A stretch of DNA of 64,000 nucleotides from Thunnus maccoyii (taxonomy: Eukaryota > Chordata > Actinopteri > Scombriformes > Scombridae), in assembly GCF_910596095.1 (NCBI RefSeq), contig NC_056544.1, positions 3,375,155-3,439,154 on the forward strand, given 5' to 3'. How positions within the stretch are numbered: the first letter of the stretch is position 1; each line of letters starts with the position of its first letter. The notes under the pieces were generated by a model, which ran no database searches, was not told the DNA's origin, and saw nothing but the letters and a program-made list of their open reading frames with translations. Position numbers and translations under genes: made by a program. Positions 13,001 through 25,829 of this stretch are shown here, in pieces.

Positions 13001-14329
13001 TACACTGAAAGGAATTGAACAGGAAGGTGAAAACAAAGGGAGGGTGAGAAAGATGGGGGGGGAGAGAGGCGAGTGATGTCATGACAACTCAATCGTTTCT
13101 CTGGAGGTGGAGAGATGCATCGTTCTGAGCACGCTCAGATGGTGCTGATGCAACGTCAGTGGGTCCCTGCTCCGTCACCACGGCGACCGCGGCAGCCTCT
13201 ACGTTTCTATAGGAAACACAAACAGGATGATGCTTAGTCTTCTCATGGGCAGAATATCTCTCAGTGTGTTAGTCTCTGATCTTGCACTTGTATTTGATGA
13301 TGTATTGTATAAGTGTGTCTGAGGGGGAACATGTGGAGAAAAACATACATGAATTGTCCTTTCACAAGCTTTCTAGTAACAAAACGAACAGATAGTGTGT
13401 TCATCTGTAAAAGCAGCCAAAGTGCAGCGATTATCAGTTACACATTGACAGCAGATATTAGATAGCAGACATTCACATGCTAACAGCTGTTCTGGCCTTA
13501 TGTCATTACCCCTGTATGACATAATGTGTCATAACTTTACAACTCTGGGGACGAGGGAGACGCACTATCGTTCAGATACGGGGATAACGGTGCATATTTT
13601 TAGACAGTCTCTCCTGGAAGTCAAGCATAGTGTTGCACTTGGCTGTTGACATGAAAAGTGACATAAATAGTTGTTCTATGAATGAAAAAGGGGAGAGCTA
13701 GAGAGAGAAGCTCAAACCCTCACTCCTTTCTCACATCTTGCACAGCTGGCCGATCAATGTGTGAAGTGGGTGTGAAGGTCGGCTTGTCCGTTTCAGAAAG
13801 TTACAGAAATAGCCGTGAGCAGCCCCCCCCCCCTTATCTGCTATGGGAAAGGTGCAGGTGAAGGGGGTTTAATGGGCTTTTCCACCATCTGACAAGCATG
13901 TCTGAAGGAGTATACAGCCACCTTTAATGTCTTTTTTCATTCTTAACACAACTATTTCTGAGTACAACACTGAATGTCTTCATTATCCTCAAGTGTGGCC
14001 GTTTAGAACAACTATAAACATTTGATTTCCAACGAGGTCAGACAACACGTCGTATGAACTTATTCCCTTTGGAGCATAAACTGACCCTTAGTGTGGTCAT
14101 GACTCTAAAGGTCATGTGTAAGCTATCATAACAAGAGTGAAGTAGAGTTTACCTGTGGGCTCATCCTGAATCTGTTCCTCTGTCTCGAAAAAATCTGCTG
14201 CTGCAAACAGAAACACACATGTGAAGTGAGACCAAAGATCTTAAACATGATGTGATGATATCCCCGAACAAAGCTTTTACCCCAGCTGTGCATATATACC
14301 CTTTAGATGATTTGGGTCTTTAGATGTCA

Positions 14330-14385
<56 letters not shown>

Positions 14386-17300
14386 CACCTTCTTCTGCTG
14401 CCTCCTCTACCTCTTGTGCTACCTCCTCTTCATCTGTCTCTGTGACTGTGGAATAAAAAGAAACCATGAACAACTGTACGCTCCAGAAAATAGAATTCTT
14501 TTAAACATTACTTTAGCACTTGTACAACACCGCCGCAAGAAATCATCTTTGTATCATCAGCTCCAGCACTCCATGCTAACACCTTGGCAGAAACCATGTG
14601 AAGTGATAGCAGATGTCTTGTGACTCAACAGTGGGAGAAAATAAAGTCTCATTTCTCTGAATAATGCCGTTGGTCTACTGACAGTATGTGAAATACTATT
14701 ATTGATAGTTAAGATGAGTCTCCTGGACTTTAATCTGTCCTGATGGTTCAGTTATCGTTAAGTTATGACTGGCTGATAAAGCTACTTTATCTACTGTTAG
14801 ACAAGCTTGGTATCAGGCAGGAGTGGAAGTTTCTTAGTTAGTGAGGTTCTTGGTAGTTAATCCATTTCCACTGAACACTTGGAGAGTATTTCTCCTGGAC
14901 AGCTGCAGTCTGGCTTTTTAATCCCTGTTCACATTCAATTGTTGAAAAATTTGGAGCCAATCGTGGTTAAGTATGAAACTTGCACAACAGTGTTGTGGAA
15001 ACATCTTGTGTCAAATAGTTGAACTTTTGAAATGACAAATGTTTGCATATTCATAGATTCTGGATTTTTCGATGAGGGAGATGGAGTAATGTCATTTAAA
15101 GAATTATTAATGGCATATTTTAACTTTTTTGTGAATAAAACATATTAGACACTATTATTACAAGCAGTATTTCCATGTGTCTTAAATGTCTGGAGGAGAT
15201 CTTAAGCTCACTATTAGTATTTGTCAAAAACTGGGTATCCTGACAATACCAAAGACTAATGTTAAACTGGTACTGGGCATACTACTGATTCATCTGTCAG
15301 TTATTTTATCAAATAATTGAATAATCAAACTGATTAATCGTTTTGTCTGTAAAATGTCAGAAAATGGTGAAAATGCTCTTCAGTCATCCCTGGTGACATC
15401 TTCAAATGTTCAAATTGTTTTGTGCAACCAACAGTCCAAAATCTATATATTTGTTTTACAATTGTAGAAGACTAACCAAACCACAAAACTCAAAAACATC
15501 ACACCAGAGAGGCTGGGGTCACTTTGAGTCATTTGTCAAAATGACTCAAATTGATTAACTGACCATCAAAATAGTTGGAAATGAAGTTTATGTTGATAAC
15601 TAATAAATTGTGACTCTACCTGGTACTGTTTGCTCCTCCACTGCTTCTTCTGGAGTTGCTTCTGCGGCCTCCTCTATTGCCTCTTCTGAAGGAGCTGTCT
15701 CCTCCTCTTCTGCTACCTCCTCCACAGCTTCATCTACAGGAGCTGCCTCCTCTTCAGCAGAATCCTCAGCAGGTTCGTCTGAAGGTGGTGCCTGCTCCTC
15801 TTCTTCTACTACCTCCTCTACAGCCTCTTCTGAAGGTGCTGCCTCCTCTTCTTCTGCTACATCTTCTTCTGTAGCAGCTGCCTCCTCTACAGCAGGCTCA
15901 TCAGCAGGTTCCTCCTCAGCAGCTGCCTCCTCCTCTTCTGCTACCTCCTCCTCAGCTTCTGTAGGTGCTGCCTCCTCTTCAGCGGGCTCCTCGATGGCGT
16001 CCTCTGCAGGAGCTGCTTCCTCTTCAGCGGGCTCCTCGACAGTCTCCTCTGCAGGAGCTGCCTCCTCTTCAGCGGGCTCCTCAACGGCCTCTTCTGCGGG
16101 AGCTGCTTCCTCTTCAGCGGGCTCCTCGACAGCTTCTTCTACAGGAGCTGCCTCCTCTGTGGTCTCCTCGCTCTCTACAGCTGCTGCCACCTCCTCAGCA
16201 GCCTCCTCCACCGCAGCCTCTAACTCTGATGCTAGCTCTTCCACAGCTTCATCAACAGCCTCCTCCTCCACAGCCTGCTCTTCTGCTGGTTCCTCCACCT
16301 CCTCAGCTGCTGCCTCCTCCTCCTCAACTGGAGCATCCTGAAATCAATCAAACCAACCAAAGGTTAGGAAAAGATAAGAAACAAACAAGTAGGAATACAT
16401 TTAATAAATGTTCAACTTTCATGGGGTCAGAAGGTCTTAAGCACAAGCCTTTGTATCAAAACTAAAGTTCAATCATAAAAATCTGATTATGAGAATCAGA
16501 AAGATCAACAGCATTTTTTGTTCTTGTGTCATTATCATTTTTAAAATATTGAGGTCAACCATACCAGGTCATGCTAGAAGTAGTGTCATACTGGCACAGG
16601 GCTGTACTATTTGACCAGGCGTGTGCTCAAGGAACACTTTAAATCTGCAACAGTATTCATTTGTTTCCTTGTAAAAGAGTGGACTACACAGTGCCTCTTT
16701 TCTACCCTTCGAGTGAACAGGCCCTTTCTGGTTTAGGCAGCTTCTCTGCTAATTAGCTAGAGGTCTGATTGGCAGCCAAACTGGAGGACAGTCACGATAC
16801 AGCTGACTGATTTCAGACAATTATAGAGTGTACAGAAAGACTACCAGAATTTACTTTACTTCTTTATATGAGAGTTAAACAGCAGAAATACAGTTTTACA
16901 ATAATAAGCCATATATTATAGTAAAACACAGTTTACTATATTTTTGGGATAAACTGCCTAAAAAGTATTATTCTTAGGGAGGTTTTACTTATCCGCTCTG
17001 AGGGTTGTTGGAAAGAGGGTGTTGTATGTTGTACTGATTGTAAATTTGAGATTGGGCTTTTTAAACAAAACTGACTTGACTTTACAGTTGTGATATATGA
17101 AATATATCTTCACACTTTATAATTGCTGATAAATACTGTACATTAATAAACACTAAAAATGTCCTTTTGTGTCCTTTGTGTGTTATAAATCATTTATTAA
17201 TTGTTTATATACTGCTTATAAATGCTAACTGGGGACTTGAAGTAAAGTATTACCAGTTTAAATTTATTGGAGATGTTTTCATGTTTATCTGAGCATTAGT

Positions 17301-20300
17301 TGTTTTAAACAAAGATTTTCTTTTGTGTTCTCTAATAGGTGGCACAGGTTAGAATTAGTAGATTAGTTCAAAACTGGACAAAAGAGAGACAAACAACTGT
17401 AAGAGGTTTAAGATATTGCTTATAAAGACAAAAATTGGTAGATTGACAAGGAAATTAAGATTGTTTACTAGTATTTGTTATGCTGAGTGCAAAGTTTGTG
17501 CAAATGACTTATTTTATCCTGTAGAGAGGATAAGAGACCTTTCTACCACTTCCATCCCACCAAACTCTAAGATTAAAATGTTTCCATCTGCCAGCGTAGC
17601 AAAGTGTGTATGAAATAGGCATGCAACTATGATGCAACACACAGTAACAAAAACTACATACCTCCACCACAGGAGCCTCCTCCACAGGAACCTCCTCCTC
17701 TACAGCAGGAAGCTCCTCCTCCAGCACCTCTGGATCCTCCTCAATCACCTGAAAAAGGAATACACCACCCACATGTCAACAACAGGTTCACACTTGCATG
17801 TGTGCGGGTTTATAACAGAGTCCCTTAAGGACTAAATGCCTCTCAACTTCTTGTGTACATTTGATTTTACATTTTCAACTTGAGAAGGGAAGATCGTGGA
17901 AAGGGATTAAGACAGAGAGAGGTCTGCTGAGGGTTTTCTAACACTCAACCTGGTTTGTACAAACCTCAGGAGTCTCCACTGGCTCTGGTTCTGGTTCAGG
18001 CTCTGGTTCAGGCTCTGGTTCAGCCTCAGGTTCTGGTTCAGGCTCAGCTGCTACCTCAGGTTCAGGCTCTGGAGAGGAGAAGCAGAGAGTTGTACAGATT
18101 CACACCACAGCTTGGCAATATGTCAGTATGTTTATCAGAGTCCATCCTGTAGGAGGCAACTCACACCAACCCTTGAGAGAGAGTCCTTTATACACACTGT
18201 AGTGTAACTAGACATTTGGATGTAACTTATCTAACGTCTCTGCGTCTATTACTTGTCTGCCTGCACTGATGGATGCCATATTCTAACACTGTAGTCACAC
18301 TGAGGCATACACACTCACGTACCTGGTGGAGCAGCAATTTCCTCTGCTACAGCAGCTTCGATCACATCTTCCACAGGCACTGGATCAGGCTCAACAACAG
18401 CTGAGGACAGAGTGGCATGATGAAATAAAATGAATGTATGTAAATGGGCATATGGTGACATATCTTGGTAATGCAAAATGTTGGTATTTGATATCTAAAA
18501 TGCTCTTTATTTTTTCTGGCTAAGCAGATTCTTACAGTAAGCTGTTTGATTTGGAGCGTTTGTCTGTATGTTACGGAGCATGGTGTCATGCTATTTGTGA
18601 AATTTTAATGACAAACATATGATTGTCTAAACAGAGTTATTTTGATAAAACTTTGAATATTTCACATCTATTAATTACAGCTAAATCAACTGCAATCTCC
18701 CAGGAAATAAGCAGAATAAGTTGTACAGCTTTGCTTTAACTTTGTTTTGATTTTTATGTTTTATTTTGGTTTCAATTTTTCTGACTTCATCTTTCCATGC
18801 AGTGCCATCATTAAAGGCCCAGCACACCAACACAGCTATGAAGGTTTTCACTTATTCTGTCTGATTAAACCTCTTCTTAGGTTGTGTTTTGGTGAAGCTA
18901 TGCTGGGAATTACATGAGATCAAACTACATGTACCAATTAAAATGATTTAACTTGCAACAACTGTTTTTTTTTTGCCACTTGGGGGCAACGGAAACAAGT
19001 TGTGAACACAAAACTGACATATCAGCTTTTAACTTGTTAGCGAACAGATGCTTATTTCCACATCCAGCAGTTACGGAGCAACATTATCATTCATTTTGGA
19101 GTCGTGTTTCTGTCCACCTGGTGAATGTAAGTCCAATATTCACTCTCTTTTAGCTCTGTTTTTACTCTCTACCAACTCCTGAGAAAAATATCTGGCTCTT
19201 TAGCTGCTAAATGCTCCACTATGTTCACCAGCTAGTCTACAGCTAACTGTGTGTGTTTGCCGTTTGGTGCTGAGCAGGTAGTGTAAAGTGGCTTTTTAGA
19301 GCTTTTTCTCTGAAAACAGCTGCCTGCTGCAGTGGAAAAAAACAGCGCTGAGAGTGAACCAAAATAGTAAAGGTGCAGCCGGACAGCAGATGCAACAAAA
19401 CCAACAGAAAAATCATCGGATGAATCAGATGTCAGTGGAGCACAGTCTCTCCCCACCCACACAGTAATGACTGGAGGTCTAATCAAGTGGATTAAGTGAA
19501 AAGACCTGTTTACTTAGGCTGTTTTGTTTTTTTAATGAGACTACATGTTGACAAAGTTTGTGTCGTTATCAAAATAAATTAAATGTAAGAGCCTATTTGT
19601 TAGTTTAATTATGCCTTCATCCACTCTAAAATATTTTTGAAGTTTTATAGATACTGAGGATATGCGTATGATGCACACAGAGCCATTTAACTGGAGCCCC
19701 AGGGTGAGGTTTTGATATCCATATCAGGCTGCTATGACACTGATACCACCAACGGATGAGCTCAATCCCATTGTGGAGATCTGTTACCATGCAACACCTG
19801 TGTTCCCTCTTCACCCATTATCTACCATCAACATGTTCCTGTCACACCAGTTGAGAGAATGTGTGTGTGTGTGTGTGTGTGTGTATGAGTATGTGTGCAT
19901 AATGAACATGTGTGGTACCTTCTGGTGTGGGTTCAGGAGCAGAAGTCTCCACTGGGGCGGCGGCCTCTTCGCTACGGGAAGTGACGACGACGGCTTTCTC
20001 TTTCAGTCCTACATGAGATGACGCACAGGTTGTTGGCAGGAAACATATGTATGTGTACAGTATAGCCACAGGATATGTACATGTATATATGTGTGTGTGT
20101 GTGTGTGTGAGTGCATGCTGAAAAATATCAGCCCATATTGAGTGACTGGGGTTTTAAATATGTGTTAGATTTAGAGATGTCATACACTAATGTGTGTGGC
20201 AGATGCAGTTCATCAGTAAGTAGTCTAGCTGGCATTGCTGGACTGTGGCACATGTATGTGATGATAAACAGACAGTCATTGTATAACATTGTGAACTTCA

Positions 20301-23300
20301 TACACATAAACCAACACACTGATCAAACCAGCTGAGAAAGGCATGGGTATTCTTTTGCTGACTCTTTGAAGTTTAATTGAATATCTCATAAATATCATAT
20401 TGGCACATTGTGTTATGACTTCAGCTGACAGAAAAATATTTGTGTTACATTTCAACACAACAGACACAATTTTCAAATGCGATGTCATTAATGTGGTGTG
20501 CTGGAAAGTAATTGTGTTATCCCAAGTGTAGAGTTTGAACGGGATGATGATCTGAGATCATATAGATTCATAATATGATATCCATTCCTGTCACCTTGCT
20601 ATCACACACTCTGATGGAAACACAAGGCATTGGCCTTCACACATGAAATAAAAAGGGGCATCTACAGGCATTCACAAACTTTATTGACAAAACAAGAAAA
20701 TAACATTCATGAAATACACAAGACTTCCTAAATTAAGAAAAACTTTTTCATAAATTCTAAAGTGAAGGGTTGGGTGGACCCATTGATTTTAATCTAGTCA
20801 AATCTAAATATGAAAATCATGAACACTAAAGTACGTCACACTTGATATCGTTGCTTTAGAAACTCTTGCAGTGTTTCTTCTAACCCCTGAACATTTTCCA
20901 TTGCTCCCCTTCGTCCCTACCATTCCATCCCCCCCCCCCCCTCATCCTGTAATTAAAAACAGACTGACAGAGAAAAACGGCAGCTGGCTAACAACTCTTA
21001 AACCAGTGATTCCCAAATGGTTAGTTCACAGCCCCACAGTGAAGCTAATTTCCAGCACAGTACTTTAGTTGTAGAGTGATGGTGTCTGCTCACTATGCAA
21101 TTGTGGTTTTATATGTCACTGCGGTCCCTCATCGGTTTTGCTAGTTGAAAAACTAACTAGCTCCAGAACACAGACAACAGTACCACACATTCAATATATT
21201 TAATTCATAGGCTGGAAAGTGACTTCTCTTTATCCTCACCAGAAAAGCTGTTTTATCGCCTTGTTGTTGTTGTTATTGGTTACAATGCATTTTAATTTGT
21301 ATACCTTTTATTTTTTGTAAAACTATTTGAATAGGTGATAAAGTAGCCTACATTTGCACCATGACTTAAATCTAAGTCACTGATCTATATGTAGGGCTGG
21401 GTATCGTTTTGACATTTTTCGATACCAGTGCCAATACCTGAGTTTCAGTACCAATACACACCTTCTTTTGAAAAATATAGATGTTGCTTACAGAACCTTT
21501 TCTTACTTAAAAAAGCCAAATTTCTCAAATATTAAATGTTGTGTAAATCAAGGACTGCCTGATTGAAGAATAAGTAAACAAGTAACTGAATCTGACAGAC
21601 GTTTGATGTCAGCGTTCGATAGTTGGCATTAGGGGCACTCTTCAGGAAGTACTGAGGTTCAATACCCATCCCCAAGGCTGGCTTCCTATGGGATCAATAT
21701 AGTTCTCTGACTTCAATTCTTGCCTCCTCTTTCAGATTTGCTTTTCTTGCCTTTTTCTTTCTCTTTCCCCCTCCCCTTGTCCTCCTCCTGTGCTTTCTTT
21801 CCCTCCCCCTCTCTCTCTGACTTTTCCTCCTTTTCCCCCTCTTTCTTTGATTTCTTCTCCCCTTCCTTCTCCTCCTTCTTCTCATCCGGATGTTTTGCTT
21901 TTTCCTTCCTTAGTTTCTCCAGAGCTTTCTCCATCTCTTCTTTCTCTATCTTCTCCTCTTCCACTTTCAACCTGGCAGCCACCCTCTCCTTCACTTTGGC
22001 TGTTATTTCCTTCCTCCCCAGCTCCAGCTCCTTCTCCTCCTCCTCTTTAGCCAATAGCTGTCTGACCTCAGCCAGAGCCAGCCTGGCCAGCTTCTTGGCC
22101 TCCACGCGTTCATGGATGATGGCCAGCTGCTGCTTTAGAGCCTCCCGAAGCTTCAAGCCTGCGTCCTTAGTTGGAAAGGTTCCTGGGATGGATGACCAAT
22201 AACACTGTTGTGTTTCACCACTTGTAAAATGAGTTATCATGGGAAGAAGGCCATGCTGAAATGCACTCTGTTATTGTAATTTACCACACATCAGGCAGGC
22301 TGGTGCACGTTTGTGCGTCAGTTAAAACCAGTTCGAGGCCAGGTCCTTGTCATACTTCTCTTCCTTTCTCCTCAAAGCAGTGAATAGACTTTGTAGATAA
22401 CAGTGAAGAGTTCAAATTCATTTAAAACTGGTGTAAACCAGCATAGACCAGGATTTAGACCCTGAGCCAGTTTCAGCAGCTAGTCATAATTCAAACTTCT
22501 AACAAAAGTGTTTACTGAGAAGAGAGTTACGCATCACTAATTAAAACTGGTTGCGCCAGACTCAGTCTTATGTAGACTGGAGGTGTTAATAAATATGTAC
22601 ATCTACTAACTGCCAGATTGAGCAGTTGTGTGAGCTAGCTGAATGAACTAACGGACAAAGTTATCGTTAGCTTGCTAACATCTGACCCTCTCAGCGAAGA
22701 GTAAAAGAGATACGGAATACGGTCGACATATCTAACCAAACGTTGACTAAATAATGTTAAAATAAATGACCAAATGACATTGGTTTGGTTACCATAATCT
22801 GTTATTTTCATCACTGTAAACTGCATGAATACTACTAACTCTAAAACACACGTATTTCTCCAGGTATGCAGATAGAAATAAAACAAAATTATACCTACAT
22901 TCACAAAGGATTGGCAGTTCAGTTTATTTTAACTTTTGATTCCTAAAACTGTTATTTTTGGAAATTATGTTACAGCTTGTGATGCTAACAGTCACTTCCA
23001 GTTTAAAGAATTGGTGGCTTCTTATATGACGGTGCCACAGATGTTTCCTATCAATGAATTTACATATTACTGAAGTGCTTTCTAGATAAGACATTTACAA
23101 AGTTTTAATGGTCCTCCCTGATATAGTAAATTACTAGTTTGAAGCTAGCTAGTAGTGACTGAGAACTTAAAGGACTAAAAACACAAACCTAGTGATTGAT
23201 TCACTTAGCTGGTACAACAAGGTCATTTCTTTGATTAACTAAAATTAAGGTACTCTGGTAGCTTCCGGTACACTGCTAAGGTTTAACAAAGGGTTTCACT

Positions 23301-25780
23301 CATGAAGCACAAGCACAGAATTAGGCCAAACATCTTTAAATTTCCACAAACCAACCCTTTAAAATGGGTTAATAACTCACTACTTCATTTATAAAAATCA
23401 GTATTTCATTTATAATATATATCTGGAGGGTTTTAGTTTGTTTAAATTAAACAAACAATCCATTGGATCCAGACCACAATGAGTTGTGAGTAGTTGAAAT
23501 TTCATCCATTAGTCTAACCCACACTGTAGCACAGCACAGCTTCATGCAAGTAGCTGCATGGTGATACCTTTCTTAGCGCCTCTGGCTGCATCTCCAGGTT
23601 TTTCATCTGATGTCGCACAAAAACAAGACAGGAGTTACAACACTGGAGTGTTTCACATGTCATAGCTGTGTGGTTATATACGATCAAGCAATCCGCCCAT
23701 TTACTGCTCATCATTCCAACAGTCCAATATCAGTTGCAGTGTTTGCACACAGCCCTTTAAACAGCTCTATTTACTGCTAGCTCTACTTGAACCAACACAT
23801 CAAGCTCATCTCAGCCTGAAGCTAAAGCAAACAAACCAAACTGGCTTTCTGCAGCAGAAGACGCACTGCTGTCGTTAACAACCAAGCAAACTAGTTAGAC
23901 AAAACTCAAATTCAGCTATGTACACTATAACTCCAGCCAGGTATCGCACTAAGTGGTGACCTGTTGGATTCAAAGCCAGAATCTGAGCCACATTTGAAAA
24001 GCGACATGATTACTTGTGCCACCGTAGAAGTAAAGCTTGCAGACACAGTCGCAACACCTACCATGCAGGGCTTCTTTATGCAAAATGGTAAACCAAGAGA
24101 TGTAGTGAAGAATAAAGCAATTTCAACAGTTTAACATACTTTTAGGACCTTTCACTAATCATTTCAGAAGGAAACAAATTAACCATTTGTATAATAAAAA
24201 AATGTAACTTGATAACTGATGATCACCAACTGGAAGTCATAAATGACCCACTGTTAATTTCACCACTACATCACACTGTACAAGCAACCCATGGTTCATA
24301 CTAACAGACCAAAGCTAGCAGCCCACCTAGGCCTAGAGACGCTGATCTCATTCCTGCCAGATACTTAGTTCCTCTGGTTCCTGCTTTTGTCCTCTCTCTC
24401 CTCCTGAACCTAGGCTCTGAGAGTTCTGGTTGGACTGGGAACACACAGGGATGATGCATTTGTGTATTATTACTCTGACAGTAATTAGCTAGAGTAAAGG
24501 AATTAGAAAAATGTCTGTAAATTACTGCTGTATGGAATTAGTCCTCGCAAGAAAATGAATCTTAAAGAAGAGGAACAGTAATCTATTGCATGCTATGCCA
24601 TAGGAGATATAAAAATTAACATTAAGTACAATATGACCACAAAAGGCAAGAAAATGGAAAAAAAAACACTTGAACTATGAGTTAGTCCTGTCTCCTTATG
24701 TTGAGAGGCAATTAATCAAATATGCTGGCTGACACTGAACAATTAAAACAGTCATAGAGTTAACATCTGCAGGCTTTTGAAGTTAGGACACCAAATTGAG
24801 TCTATGAAGCAGCTGGAAACTGAGGCAGGATGTCCCTGCTCTGTCCCAGTGACCCAGTGAGCTCAGCGGACTCATCTACACAGACATGTGGTACCTCTGT
24901 GTTTGCTTCTTTTCCTCTCCTCATGTACTCCACTCTGCTTAGCTGGGGTTTATATCAACACAAACACACACACACACATGGGTGATAGAGAAAAAAAATA
25001 TAAATACATAACCATATGAGCTAAATAAATAGGCCATTCTACACCACATGCAAGTCAATGCAATTACAGATTTGATCTACTATTACTTCCTCAGAATCAA
25101 CATTTGACATGCATCAGCTCATCCAACAACTCAAATGAGAAACATTAAAAGCAGGTTTTGCCACACAGCACAATAACTTTCCTCCACAACTTTTAATGCA
25201 GTCAGTCGAGTGACATGACCGCTGTGAATTTACAAGTACAGCTCTAAAATGATGTTAAAAGGCTTAAACGTTTCTAATGTTCAGAGTTAGTGTTTGTATC
25301 TGAGCTGCATCATGTAGATTAGTTCTCAATGCTGGAGTCACTCCACCCAGAGCAGGACTAGCCTGTTTCTACATCAGGTGTCATCCCAAGCTTTCATTAC
25401 AGCCATTAAGTTCACTGCAAACTTATTGACACAGGAAAAAACACACCCTCTATCATATAAACTACACACAATACACCTGCAGCTGCTTTCAGCTGTCTGT
25501 GCTTATAGCAGCGATTAGCAGATTTAAGCATGATGAATGAAACTCGCCTCCTTTCTGCATCACTTGTGACTCTTAAAACACTCACACCCTTTCACTGCAG
25601 TGCACTCCTCACCTTTGACCCACAGCACAAACTGAAATGACCACAATGGACTGATTCTACAAATGGAGTCACAAACCTGAACTTTGGACTTAAACAAGTT
25701 TTAGGCGTCAACTACTGTGAGTGCAAGATGTTTGTATTTATTCTGTTTCAAGGAAAATGAGGAGAATGGAACAGATAGAC

Positions 25781-25829
<49 letters not shown>

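Noticed and set aside
15610..16341. 243-residue Ser/Ala-rich open frame on the plus strand
   Set aside because: It is the antisense of the Glu/Ala repeat exon; GAG and GCT codons read backwards give CTC/AGC and no stops. It has no features of its own.
15965..16465. 166-residue Pro/Leu/Gln-rich plus-strand frame
   Set aside because: Another shadow of the same repetitive exon in a different frame.
21720..22202. 160-residue Ser/Phe-rich plus-strand frame
   Set aside because: Antisense of the Lys/Glu-rich junctin-like exon, whose low-complexity codons suppress stops on the other strand.
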